Origin: an uncultured Bacteroidales bacterium
GTDB lineage: Bacteria > Bacteroidota > Bacteroidia > Bacteroidales > Paludibacteraceae
Assembly (NCBI GenBank): GCA_902800525.1
Contig: CADCEV010000002.1
Span: 1-64,000 of the forward strand
Direction of reading: 5' to 3'
Length of the DNA stretch: 64,000 nucleotides
The notes under the pieces were generated by a model. That model saw only the letters and a program-made list of their open reading frames with translations. It searched no databases and was not told the origin of the DNA. How positions within the stretch are numbered: the first letter of the stretch is position 1; the number at the start of each line of letters is the position of its first letter. A program made the position numbers and the translations under genes. Positions 1-7,929 of the stretch are shown here, piece after piece.

Positions 1-779
1 GAACCGGTCGGAGTCGGAACGCGCTGTGCGCTACCGATCAGCTTGCCGTTCAGCTCAGGGATAACGAGACCGATAGCCTTAGCAGCACCGGTGGAGTTCG
101 GAACGATGTTCTGAGCACCTGCGCGGCTACGACGCAGATCACCCTTACGTTGCGGACCGTCGAGAATCATCTGGTCGCCGGTGTAAGCGTGGATAGTGGA
201 CATGATACCGCTCTGGATCGGAGCATAAGCGTGGAGAGCTGCTGCCATCGGAGCCAAGCAGTTGGTGGTACAAGAAGCTGCGGAGATAACGGTATCAGCC
301 GGAGTCAGGGTCTTGTGGTTCACATTGTAAACGATGGTCGGGAGGTCGTTACCTGCAGGAGCAGAGATAACTACTTTCTTAGCGCCAGCCTCGATGTGTG
401 CAGAAGCTTTAGCTTTGCTGGTGTAGAAACCGGTGCACTCGAGAACTACGTCGATGCCCAGCTCGCCCCAAGGCAGCTCAGCTGCGTTCGGCTTAGCGTA
501 GATAGTGATCTCCTTGCCGTCAACAGTGATCGAACCCGGAGTAACAACAGTCTTACCGTCCTCTGCGAGAACTGCATCTTTGTAAGCAACAGTGTGCTTG
601 CCCTCACCGAACTTACCTGCGAAACCACCCTGAGCGGTGTCGTATTTCAGAAGGTGTGCCAACATTTTCGGGCTGGTCAAGTCGTTGATTGCAACTACTT
701 CATAACCCTCTGCCTCGAACATCTGACGGAATGCCAGACGACCAATACGGCCAAAGCCGTTAATTGCTACTTTTGTCAT
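1..779 (-). CDS. gapA: Glyceraldehyde-3-phosphate dehydrogenase, type I (3' end outside window)
   Basis: Glycolytic enzyme that oxidises glyceraldehyde-3-phosphate to 1,3-bisphosphoglycerate with NAD and phosphate in the cytoplasm. The Rossmann start [15 protein letters not shown] follows the ATG, and the catalytic cysteine lies in [14 protein letters not shown] at about residue 155. Further family blocks are [32 protein letters not shown] and AQRVPTPTG, where the window ends. About 259 of the usual 335 residues are present. Codon use is strongly biased, as expected for a highly expressed gene. The gene has a monocistronic-looking promoter and a long leader that contains short and 48-bp repeats. 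The family call is secure. Confidence 0.97.
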   Translation of the reverse strand, partial: MTKVAINGFGRIGRLAFRQMFEAEGYEVVAINDLTSPKMLAHLLKYDTAQGGFAGKFGEGKHTVAYKDAVLAEDGKTVVTPGSITVDGKEITIYAKPNAAELPWGELGIDVVLECTGFYTSKAKASAHIEAGAKKVVISAPAGNDLPTIVYNVNHKTLTPADTVISAASCTTNCLAPMAAALHAYAPIQSGIMSTIHAYTGDQMILDGPQRKGDLRRSRAGAQNIVPNSTGAAKAIGLVIPELNGKLIGSAQRVPTPTG

Positions 780-803
780 AGGAATAAAATATTTAATTGT
801 TTA

Positions 804-850
804 TTTGTTTGATTTGTTTGACGTTGTTTGACGTTGTTTGAAGTTGTTTT
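804..850. repeat. 10-nt degenerate tandem repeat in gapA leader
   Basis: Four to five units with period 10 around GTTTGACGTT (plus strand), just upstream of the gapA start codon. In the mRNA this reads as CAAAC-rich, unstructured sequence. The same 10-nt unit type recurs in frame inside cysS (32364-32414). Confidence 0.8.
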
Positions 851-857
851 TCAATTG

Positions 858-1011
858 CGACTAAAAGCCGTTTTTTCTCGTGCCTAACAGCACTCGATTA
901 AAATCCGACTACAAAGCCGTTTTTTCTCGTGCTTAACAGCACTCGATTAAAATCCGACTAAAAGCCGTTTTTTCTCGGCCTAACAGCACTCGATTAAAAT
1001 CCGACTACAAA
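858..1011. repeat. Three tandem 47-49 bp repeats in gapA leader
   Basis: Units are 858-905 (48 bp), 906-954 (49 bp) and 955-1001 (47 bp), with a fragment of a fourth at 1002-1011. They differ only by one- or two-base changes. Each holds the core GCCGTTTTTTCTCG followed by AACAGCACTCGATTAAAATC. In the gapA mRNA, units one and two can form a small GTGC/GCAC hairpin; the third lacks part of it. There are no spacers, so this is not a CRISPR array. Confidence 0.9.
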
Positions 1012-1039
1012 ATTAGTATATTTTTTTCATATATGAAAA
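1008..1039 (-). promoter_or_regulatory. Probable gapA promoter
   Basis: On the minus strand a -7 box TAATTTTG (1008-1015) is preceded, after 20 nt, by TTTT at 1036-1039, a weak -33 box. The -33 part lies in a palindrome, TTTTCATATATGAAAA. Transcription would start near 1000, making a leader of about 220 nt that includes all the repeats. Confidence 0.6.
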
Positions 1040-1089
1040 TAAATCGTTAAAAAAAATAAATTTTGTCATCTTTTTTTGTCAAAAATGGG

Positions 1090-1509
1090 TTATTTGCGCC
1101 CAAAGTCCGCCGGTATTTCTCCCCATGACTTCGTATCCCACTTATAAATCGGTGTTGTCCAGGTGTTATCATGGAGCCACATTTCCGCCTTACGGACCAT
1201 AAAAAAGAGGTCTTGGTTTTGGTTATTCCATTCGATCTTTGTCTTGCATCGTTTCTCCCTGACCCACGCAAGTGCGGTGACGGAATCGGTATAAATAACC
1301 CACGGGAGGTTGTATTTCTTGATATAGGCGAGCCCCAACACCAGGGCGAGAAACTCCCCGATGTTGTTCGTTCCCTGCTGAAAAGGTCCGCGGCGAAAGA
1401 CCTCGGTGCCGGTGTCCGCAATCACGCCGCGGAACTCCATAACCCCGGGGTTGCCGCTGCACGCTGCATCCACCGCCAAAGCCGGTAATATAGGTTTGTT
1501 AGTATTCAT
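1090..1509 (-). CDS. rnhA: Ribonuclease H-like protein (RNase HI family)
   Basis: Likely endonuclease that cuts RNA in RNA:DNA hybrids. The 139-residue protein has the four acidic positions of an RNase H fold: VDAACSGNPG (Asp near 14), GEFLALVLG (Glu near 52), IYTDSVTAL (Asp near 74) and a C-terminal KWDTKSWGEIPADF (Asp near 130). This pattern is the usual one of the short Bacteroidetes RNase HI relatives that lack a hybrid-binding domain. Its ATG overlaps the end of the upstream secreted-protein gene by 11 nt, so the two are probably translated from one mRNA, though the functions look unrelated. Confidence 0.85.
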   Translation of the reverse strand: MNTNKPILPALAVDAACSGNPGVMEFRGVIADTGTEVFRRGPFQQGTNNIGEFLALVLGLAYIKKYNLPWVIYTDSVTALAWVREKRCKTKIEWNNQNQDLFFMVRKAEMWLHDNTWTTPIYKWDTKSWGEIPADFGRK

Positions 1510-3961
1510 TCGTTGTTAGAATTTTTTGTGTCAGTATGCCTTCCTCTGTCTGCGTTTGGATAATCTCCAGATGCGGGCTGATACGGTATCGGCGAATGAT
1601 AGTGGCCGGCTTGTCCGTGTTCCGGTGGCTCTCGGCGCTACGGGGTACTGCGTCGAAGGTGTATATACAGGTGATCACTGTCCTGCCGTCGGTTGTGCCC
1701 ATTCGGCAATAATAAGTGTCCGTAGTGCCTTTCATCCCCGCGCTGTCATAATAGCGTTGCTGCGTCTCTTGCGGCATAGCTACGCCGTTTTTGAACCAGA
1801 GGAAAGAGATATACCTGCCCTGCTCGTTGCTGATAAAGAGGACATCGTCCCATTTGCTGTACATCGCATGATTGTCACCTGTGGTCAGATGCAAGGTATC
1901 TTTGATCGCATTGATACACAGACTGTCGCCTACCGGCGGCGTAATGACCGTAAACCCGTTCCGGGTATAACTCTCTCCCTCGCAGATGGTATCGGTGAAA
2001 GCTACCGGTTTATGCACATTCACGATCCATTGCTGCTCCGATTTGACCACCTTGGAGACCGTACTGATCGGGTGGAACTGAATATCATCCAAGGCAAAAT
2101 CATTGCCGATATTCAAGGTGTTGGTATTCAGGTTTACCACCGAAATCGTCACATTGTCGCAGTTCTCGGGAGCAAAGAACGTTTCGGAATGCTGGTGCCA
2201 GATATTATTGCGGAATTCCTCCTTGCTCAAATCCAATTCCTTGGACTCCCATGTCTTGCCGTTATACTCGATCCGGAATACAAACCGCGCCGCGTTGTCC
2301 ATCTCTCCGTAGTTATTGATATTCGCCGCCCAGAAAGAGAGGACATAGGTGGTTCCTTTCACCAGTTTCAGTTTGGCGTTCGAAGCGGTGGTGGCGTACC
2401 AAGCGCGTTTGTTTCCTCCCGCAGCACCTGTTACGGCATCGAAGAGCGCAAAATTATTGCTGTCCCGGGCGGTTACAGTAGCGTATGAGGGGGCAAAATG
2501 ATTGGAGTTGCGGACAATAGCGAATCCGTTGTCTTTGAGCGTATCCGCATTGACGCCTGTCGGTTCGTTCTCATAGAAATTGATAGGACCGGGTTGCGTA
2601 TGAATGTCCCAGAAATTATAATCACTGATCTTGCTGACTTTTCCGTACTGACCGTATGTGCCGGGAGACTCATCCTCATAACTGCCATTTTCCATCAAAT
2701 CATCCATGTTACCGGCCGCAGGATAGTATTCCTTATAGGTATAAACGAGCGTAGTATCCTGTCGGAATGTATCCAACGCCAATACTTGTGTGGCATCATA
2801 GATGGTGTCTCCGTTCACGGTCCAGACATACATATTCTCCGGATCAATGTCCTTCGGGGTCAATGTCACCGCTTCACCGATATGCGAATAGATGCGGACG
2901 ATATCCACTTTTTCCGTGGAATTAGGTACATTGATGGTGATTGTCTTGGCGCAGTTGGCACCACCGCCGATGAAATACGCCTTAGCCGTTGTTTTCTTTC
3001 CGTCCACGGTAGCCGCCGGTACTTCCCGCAAGGAGAATGATTGCGGGCTTTGCGGCGCATCAATCGTGTCCGACCGACCTTCACATTCAATCACTAACTG
3101 CTTGCCTTCCGCTTCGCCGAAAGCTACCATGCCATCGAGGGTAAACGTGTTATTATCCGCATTGACAGCCGAGACAGCGGTCTCAAACGAAGTGATCTCG
3201 CAATCCAACTCGCATTTAGGCGCGTCATCCGTGATATGAATCAGCCGCCGCCCGGTAGGATTGGTTGAGAAAAGGAAGTAATAAATGCCCCCTGCTCCAA
3301 GCGTAGCCGGCAGGAGCGCAAACGTATCTTTGTTGCATTCCTCGTTTCTCACCGCTCCGGCATATCCGTCCACCGATGTCCAAGTCGTTCCGTCAGCGGA
3401 AGAGAACCAGCCGTGCCCGGTCACATCGGTATAGACATACTCCGTCCGGGTGCTGTTGAGTTTGGCTTTGAGCGAAAACTGCGTACCTAATGCGCTGGGG
3501 CAGACCTTGATCTGTTCCGCCGGGACGGTGGCGGCATAAGGTCCGATCTTGGCGGCATCCGGCGTGTACATCTTCCAGCGATGCATCGCGTCCCCGAAAT
3601 TGTCAATACAATTCCATCCTTCGGGAATCTCCATATCTTCGGTCTGGTTCCATTTACCGCTCCAATCGGGCGACGAACCGCGCGTCACAATCACTTTGCT
3701 ATAGGTACACTCATGTGGAATAACCGCTTTGAATATATCTCCGTTGACATGCTGCAATTGGATCCATTCGTTCTTCGGGTCTTCGAACAGGTACACGTAC
3801 AGTTTTGCTCCGTCTTTTGCCCAATTACCGATCACGTCGTTTTGGCGGGCATTGACGTATATCTCTTCCCCTTTGGCAAAAGTACGGGCATGAAGTCCGG
3901 CGCAAAGACTCAAAAGAAGACCTGCTGCTATGTATCGTATGTTGATGATCATATTCTTCAT
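1499..3961 (-). CDS. Large secreted protein with jelly-roll domain, possible T9SS cargo
   Basis: Unrecognised 820-residue secreted protein. A signal peptide covers residues 1-25 (ending GLHA). Residues about 35-125 form a tryptophan-rich beta module (GNWAKDGAKLYVYLFED, later WNQTEDMEI) that resembles carbohydrate-binding or starch-binding modules. Residues about 420-628 look like a CBM4-type jelly roll, closing with the typical NDFALDDIQFHP. A DTICEGESYTRNGF motif near 657 is common in Bacteroidetes surface adhesins. The tail may be a degenerate type IX sorting region, but I cannot confirm that. It starts 1 nt after the OmpA-like gene stops. A surface or matrix role is inferred. Confidence 0.6.
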   Translation of the reverse strand: MKNMIINIRYIAAGLLLSLCAGLHARTFAKGEEIYVNARQNDVIGNWAKDGAKLYVYLFEDPKNEWIQLQHVNGDIFKAVIPHECTYSKVIVTRGSSPDWSGKWNQTEDMEIPEGWNCIDNFGDAMHRWKMYTPDAAKIGPYAATVPAEQIKVCPSALGTQFSLKAKLNSTRTEYVYTDVTGHGWFSSADGTTWTSVDGYAGAVRNEECNKDTFALLPATLGAGGIYYFLFSTNPTGRRLIHITDDAPKCELDCEITSFETAVSAVNADNNTFTLDGMVAFGEAEGKQLVIECEGRSDTIDAPQSPQSFSLREVPAATVDGKKTTAKAYFIGGGANCAKTITINVPNSTEKVDIVRIYSHIGEAVTLTPKDIDPENMYVWTVNGDTIYDATQVLALDTFRQDTTLVYTYKEYYPAAGNMDDLMENGSYEDESPGTYGQYGKVSKISDYNFWDIHTQPGPINFYENEPTGVNADTLKDNGFAIVRNSNHFAPSYATVTARDSNNFALFDAVTGAAGGNKRAWYATTASNAKLKLVKGTTYVLSFWAANINNYGEMDNAARFVFRIEYNGKTWESKELDLSKEEFRNNIWHQHSETFFAPENCDNVTISVVNLNTNTLNIGNDFALDDIQFHPISTVSKVVKSEQQWIVNVHKPVAFTDTICEGESYTRNGFTVITPPVGDSLCINAIKDTLHLTTGDNHAMYSKWDDVLFISNEQGRYISFLWFKNGVAMPQETQQRYYDSAGMKGTTDTYYCRMGTTDGRTVITCIYTFDAVPRSAESHRNTDKPATIIRRYRISPHLEIIQTQTEEGILTQKILTTNEY

Positions 3962-3962
3962 T

Positions 3963-5540
3963 CTATTCGAGGTCGCTTTGTTTCTGTACTATTTTTACTT
4001 CCGCGCGGCGGTCAAGCGGTAACTCATGGTGGATATTTTCCTCATTAGGCACCAGCGAACCATGTCCTATGACAATAACGCGTTCTTTCTCTATGCCGTT
4101 AGTAATCAGGAATTTAGCCACCTCTTTGGCGCGGTTGTATGCCAATCTTTCATTGTGGAGACGTTGCCCCTCTTCGGAGGCATGACCGTCAATAGCGATC
4201 TTGGCGTCCGGCACCTTATTCAAGATACTGATAATCGAAGACAAATACGCTTTGGACTCGTCCGAGAGGCGGTAACTGTCATAATCGAAATAGATCTTAT
4301 TGAGTTTCTCCACTTCCTCCGCGGCTTTCGCAATATGTGCGCGCGCCATCGTGTCCGTGCGTTCCGTTATGATAGTGTCCTTCCTGCTGACGAACTCTAT
4401 CGTGGTGTCTCTCCGTGTGAAATAATCAAAATAATCCACGGTCGTATGTTTGTCCGGAGCAATATAGTGCCAGTGCAGACCTATTTTTACACCGGCGGCC
4501 CAGGGATGTGAAGCGGATGTCAAATCTGTGGCATAAACGCCCTTGTATTCCTCCATAAATGTGAAGGTTTCGTCCTTCCATCCCGGGTTTTTCTTTGCGG
4601 ATGAGTTAGCGTCATTCGCGGTGTAATGGGCGTAAGCACCGATCATCAGATCAATCTGCTTTCCAACAGGAAAAAGTACTCCGAAATCTGCAAAAAGAGT
4701 AGCTTGCGGACGGACAGACAAACTACCTTTGGCGCATGGATCTTGCTCGTAGTGCTTGGTCTGAAACTCATGCATATCCGTCAAGGTCAGATTCCATTCC
4801 GGATAATAACCGCTATGGGCAATGACGCCTTCCGTGACCCGGTAACTTTTCATTACCGAAACAGACGGCGCTACTCCCAATGCCGCAAAAAGACGAACTC
4901 TCCAATCCTCTTTTTGGTATTGAAATTGCAGTGAAACAGGGACTCCTGCATTATGGATAATCTCATTCTCCCGCCAGCGAATGATCTGCGACGAGTGGTC
5001 GTAATCGGTTTCCAAGTCCGTATCCGTTTGCCCTTTCCATTGATAGATGCCTCCCAACTGCGCATGGGAAGGATAGTTGGTGAACCATACACCGGCGCCG
5101 ATACCCCAGTTAGGATGGAAAAAATAAGCATATTGCGCTTGAAGGACAGCGTTTGCAAACCCGGTTACATGATTATCAGCCCCGCTTAGCGTGTAGCCCA
5201 ACGAACCGTATCCGGCGCCGATATATGCCTCGACATAATGGCCGCGACGTTCGGATGAATCGGCATGTGTGATGATTTCGCGCTGACGGGAAATACTGTC
5301 CGGGGCGGAAATGACCTGAAATAAAGTGTCTGTGTAAAAATAGACCGTTTGAATCGTGGTGTGTATGATGCTGTCCGGTCTGGTGGAGTCATTTATACTA
5401 TCGTTCAACGTCACCGATGATTCTGTCTGCTCTGCGCGCACCGATGCCTGCGCTCTGCGCAGAAACTGAACCGTATCCGTTTGCGCTGATACATACAACG
5501 GGAAACAGGCAGATAAAATTATCCATCGAACGTATTTCAT
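3963..5540 (-). CDS. OmpA family outer-membrane protein
   Basis: Outer-membrane protein that probably tethers the membrane to peptidoglycan. A signal peptide covers residues 1-19 (ending VSA). Residues about 95-380 alternate hydrophobic and polar as in a beta-barrel and begin EAYIGAGYGSLGYTL. The C-terminal OmpA/MotB domain starts near 415 (IYFDYDSYRLS) and includes IDGHASEEGQRLHNERLAYNRA and LPLDRRAEVKI, with the conserved Asp and Arg that bind diaminopimelate. Length is 525 residues. No promoter was found between it and the tRNA-Arg gene just upstream, so cotranscription with the tRNA is possible. Confidence 0.88.
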   Translation of the reverse strand: MKYVRWIILSACFPLYVSAQTDTVQFLRRAQASVRAEQTESSVTLNDSINDSTRPDSIIHTTIQTVYFYTDTLFQVISAPDSISRQREIITHADSSERRGHYVEAYIGAGYGSLGYTLSGADNHVTGFANAVLQAQYAYFFHPNWGIGAGVWFTNYPSHAQLGGIYQWKGQTDTDLETDYDHSSQIIRWRENEIIHNAGVPVSLQFQYQKEDWRVRLFAALGVAPSVSVMKSYRVTEGVIAHSGYYPEWNLTLTDMHEFQTKHYEQDPCAKGSLSVRPQATLFADFGVLFPVGKQIDLMIGAYAHYTANDANSSAKKNPGWKDETFTFMEEYKGVYATDLTSASHPWAAGVKIGLHWHYIAPDKHTTVDYFDYFTRRDTTIEFVSRKDTIITERTDTMARAHIAKAAEEVEKLNKIYFDYDSYRLSDESKAYLSSIISILNKVPDAKIAIDGHASEEGQRLHNERLAYNRAKEVAKFLITNGIEKERVIVIGHGSLVPNEENIHHELPLDRRAEVKIVQKQSDLE

Positions 5541-5578
5541 GGTTGAACCGAAAAGTTATATGTCTCTTTGGTTGTTAG

Positions 5579-5650
5579 TGACTCGCCCGGGAATCGAACC
5601 CGGATTTGAGCTTTAGGAGAGCCCCGTTCTATCCATTGAACTAGCAAGTC
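5579..5650 (-). tRNA. tRNA-Arg (anticodon CCT)
   Basis: A complete cloverleaf reads on the minus strand. The acceptor arms GACTTGC and GCGAGTC pair with one G-T. The anticodon stem GGGCT/AGCTC encloses loop CTCCTAA with anticodon CCT. The T arm is CCGGG-TTCGATT-CCCGG and the discriminator base is A. CCA is not encoded. It reads AGG arginine codons. Confidence 0.95.
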
Positions 5651-5652
5651 AA

Positions 5653-5684
5653 GATATTGACGATTTGACGATTGACGATTTAAC
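5653..5684. repeat. 7/8-nt repeat, GACGATTT type
   Basis: Three to four copies of GACGATT(T) fill the gap between tRNA-Arg and the DUF2461 gene. The last unit runs into a TTAAC octamer that supplies the stop codon of the DUF2461 gene (CAT TGT TAA). Confidence 0.75.
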
Positions 5685-6393
5685 AATGCGATGGGAATTC
5701 GCCGTACTCCTCGAATGTGTAATTGAGGAAGTCATTCATCGGTTTGGCGGTCTTCGCAATATCCGTTATTTTGTCGATGAAATCGGGCGAACTGACCTCT
5801 TCATCGCTCAGCGGAACGGACACCGTGTACATCTTATGTTTGAGCCATTCGGCATGCACAAAGTTCGGATCAAAGCCAGCCGGCACTTTCTTCAGACCTG
5901 TTCCCCAATAGCTGTCAAAATCCTGCGCAAAATACTTCTTCCATTGGCGGGATCCCATAATCGCTTCCACTTCCTCGTAGTTGGCTTCTATCTCTGTGCG
6001 AAGGGCTTTCAGCAACTCTTTTCCCGGATCCCAGATACCTGCAGCGAACATACATTGTCCCGGCTGGATATGCACGTAATAGCCTCCCCGCATGGATTTC
6101 TTGCCCCAAGTCTTCGGTTGTCCCGGCACACCGGTTGCCGGAAAAACTCCGAACCACTCCTTGTACGGCCTCTTGTCCGCAGAGAAACGTATATCGCGGT
6201 TGATACGCCAAATGCAGTCTTTGGGTTGCAAACCTTCCAGAGTCGGGTCTATCTTCGTCAAACGGGCGATATACTCCGTTGAAAACGCCACAAACCGGTC
6301 ACGGCACGCTTGGTACCATGCGCGGTTGGCATCAAACCACTCCTTGTTGTTATTCAACGCCAGCTCTGACAAAAAATTCAGTGTATCTCTCAT
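5680..6393 (-). CDS. DUF2461 family protein
   Basis: A 237-residue cytoplasmic protein of the widespread DUF2461 family, function unknown. Recognisable blocks are LALNNNKEWFDANRAWY near the start, then IWRINRDIRFSADKRPYKEW, GGYYVHIQPGQCMFAAGIW and a C-terminal LNYTFEEYGEFPS. I start at ATG 6393 (MRDTLNFLSE); an in-frame TTG lies two codons further upstream, inside the octamer repeat that fills the gap after rfbD. It follows rfbC and rfbD on one strand, probably as the last protein gene of that transcript, but nothing suggests a role in rhamnose synthesis. Confidence 0.88.
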   Translation of the reverse strand: MRDTLNFLSELALNNNKEWFDANRAWYQACRDRFVAFSTEYIARLTKIDPTLEGLQPKDCIWRINRDIRFSADKRPYKEWFGVFPATGVPGQPKTWGKKSMRGGYYVHIQPGQCMFAAGIWDPGKELLKALRTEIEANYEEVEAIMGSRQWKKYFAQDFDSYWGTGLKKVPAGFDPNFVHAEWLKHKMYTVSVPLSDEEVSSPDFIDKITDIAKTAKPMNDFLNYTFEEYGEFPSHC

Positions 6394-6440
6394 TAACAAT
6401 TTAACAATTTAACGGCTTAACAGTTTAACAGTTTAACGCA
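6393..6440. repeat. 8-nt tandem repeat, six TTAACNNN units
   Basis: Six uninterrupted octamers on the plus strand, TTAAC followed by AAT, AAT, GGC, AGT, AGT and GCA. They fill the entire rfbD-DUF2461 gap, encode the last residues of RfbD (VKLLNC), provide its stop codon and reach the ATG of the next gene. The same octamer family occurs at 51202-51257, 52573-52628 and 57135-57182. Confidence 0.92.
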
Positions 6441-7280
6441 TCTCCGCAAGCCATCCATCCAATGCGGAATAGTAACACCGAAAGTCTTTTTGAACTTCGA
6501 TTTATCCAAAACGCTATAGTGCGGACGCGGTGTGCTGTATTGATATTCTTCCGATAAAATCGGGCGAACTTGACATTTTGTGATGCCTGCCAACTCATGA
6601 ATAGCGAGCGTGAAATCGTACCACGAGCATACACCCTCATTGGTGAAATGGTAGATGCCGGGGTGCCAGACGGACGCCTCAATGACCGTAAAAATAGCCT
6701 CTGCCAAGTCCGCGGCATAAGTCGGTGTACCGATCTGGTCAAACACAACGCCTAATTGCTCTTTCTCCTTACCCAAACGGATCATGGTCTTCACAAAATT
6801 ATTGCCGAAGGACGAATAGAGCCATGCCGTACGGATAATAACGGCTTCCGGACATTCCGCCACTAACAACTTCTCGCCGCGCAGTTTCGTTACTCCGTAC
6901 ACAGTCCGCGGCGCAACCGGATCGGTCTCGCGGCAAGGCACATGCTCGTCGCCGGAGAAGACATAATCGGTCGATACATGAATCACCTTTACACCCTGAC
7001 TGCCTAAAACCGAAAGCGCTTCGGCATTGATCTTGATGGCGGTCGCTTCATCTTCCTCCGCCTTATCCACATTGGTGTAGGCCGCGCAGTTCACAATGAG
7101 ATCAATCTCATGCTCCGCTACAAAAGCAGAAACAGCCTTTTTATCCGTGATATTCAGGATGTGTGTGTCATCTGCCTCCACTACATCCGTAAAGAAATAG
7201 TGATGTTTCGGATGTTTTTTGCTTAACACCCGCATCTCATTGCCCAACTGGCCGTTACTGCCTGTTACTAATATATTCAT
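6417..7280 (-). CDS. rfbD: dTDP-4-dehydrorhamnose reductase
   Basis: Last step of dTDP-L-rhamnose synthesis: NAD(P)H-dependent reduction of dTDP-4-dehydro-L-rhamnose. The 287-residue protein has the short-chain dehydrogenase start ILVTGSNGQLGNEM, the active-site VSTDYVFSG and YGVTKLRGE with the catalytic Tyr/Lys, and RTAWLYSSFGNNFVKTM. It follows rfbC after a 30-nt gap filled with 7-nt repeats. Its C-terminal residues VKLLNC and the stop codon are encoded by an octamer repeat tract, so that tail is probably not under functional constraint. The rfbB gene of the pathway is about 52 kb away (59211-60344); rfbA is not in the window. Confidence 0.95.
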   Translation of the reverse strand: MNILVTGSNGQLGNEMRVLSKKHPKHHYFFTDVVEADDTHILNITDKKAVSAFVAEHEIDLIVNCAAYTNVDKAEEDEATAIKINAEALSVLGSQGVKVIHVSTDYVFSGDEHVPCRETDPVAPRTVYGVTKLRGEKLLVAECPEAVIIRTAWLYSSFGNNFVKTMIRLGKEKEQLGVVFDQIGTPTYAADLAEAIFTVIEASVWHPGIYHFTNEGVCSWYDFTLAIHELAGITKCQVRPILSEEYQYSTPRPHYSVLDKSKFKKTFGVTIPHWMDGLRRCVKLLNC

Positions 7281-7285
7281 AAAAA

Positions 7286-7314
7286 GATTTACGATTAGAC
7301 GATTTACGATTTAG
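7286..7314. repeat. 7-nt repeat, GATTTAC type, between rfbC and rfbD
   Basis: Four units near GATTTAC fill the rfbC-rfbD gap and supply the rfbC stop codon. A reverse-complement version (CGTAAAT) fills the mdh-spt gap at 19450-19478. Confidence 0.8.
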
Positions 7315-7859
7315 AAAGGGGATACAAAATCTCTCATCAACGGGTGTTTGGTGTCTTTCTCGCTGATGATGCGGAGCTCTTCCGGTATTTGCCAATCAAT
7401 CGCCAGATCCGGGTCGCTGAGCAATAAGCCGCCATCCGCCTCCGGATGATAGAGATTATCGCACTTATAAGTGAAAATAGCGGTCTCGCTCAATACCGAA
7501 AAACCATGTGCAAACCCGCGGGGAATATAGAACTGACGCTTGTTTTCATCGCTTAACTCCACACTATACCATTTGCCGAAAGTAGGACTGTCTTTACGCA
7601 AATCGACCGCTACATCCAACACGCGACCCACGGTACAGCTGACTAATTTAGCCTGTGTATAAGGCGGACGCTGGAAATGCAATCCCCGTACTACTCCGTA
7701 CGACGAGCAGGACTGATTATCCTGCACAAACTGCGCATCAATACCTGCCTCGCGATAACGCTGCTCGTTATACGTCTCCACAAAATAACCGCGCGCATCT
7801 TTGAACACTTGCGGCTCTACAACCAATAATCCCTCAATAGGCGTTTTAATGATATTCAT
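7311..7859 (-). CDS. rfbC: dTDP-4-dehydrorhamnose 3,5-epimerase
   Basis: Epimerises dTDP-4-dehydro-6-deoxyglucose at C3 and C5 in the dTDP-rhamnose pathway. I start at ATG 7859 (MNIIKTPIEGLLVVEPQVF), giving the usual 182 residues; a longer reading frame would begin upstream of the promoter. Family blocks are DARGYFVETYNEQRY, FVQDNQSCSSYGVVRGLHFQ with the catalytic His, VLDVAVDLRKDSPTFGKW and IPRGFAHGFSVLSE. A good promoter lies 40-70 nt upstream. The product sugar normally goes into O-antigen, capsule or S-layer glycans. Confidence 0.96.
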   Translation of the reverse strand: MNIIKTPIEGLLVVEPQVFKDARGYFVETYNEQRYREAGIDAQFVQDNQSCSSYGVVRGLHFQRPPYTQAKLVSCTVGRVLDVAVDLRKDSPTFGKWYSVELSDENKRQFYIPRGFAHGFSVLSETAIFTYKCDNLYHPEADGGLLLSDPDLAIDWQIPEELRIISEKDTKHPLMRDFVSPF

Positions 7860-7897
7860 ACAATCCTTACTTATAGTGTAATATTCAAAAAAGCGTG

Positions 7898-7929
7898 CAA
7901 AGTTACAACTTTTTTTTGATATATGCAAG
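7898..7929 (-). promoter_or_regulatory. rfbC promoter (-33 CTTG, -7 TAACTTTG)
   Basis: On the minus strand CTTG (7926-7929) is followed after exactly 20 nt by TAACTTTG (7898-7905), then GCACG. The spacer contains the GCATATATC and oligo-A features shared by most promoters here. Confidence 0.85.

Noticed and set aside
858..1011. Tandem 48-bp units as a possible CRISPR array
   Set aside because: Units are directly adjacent without spacers, and no cas gene is nearby.
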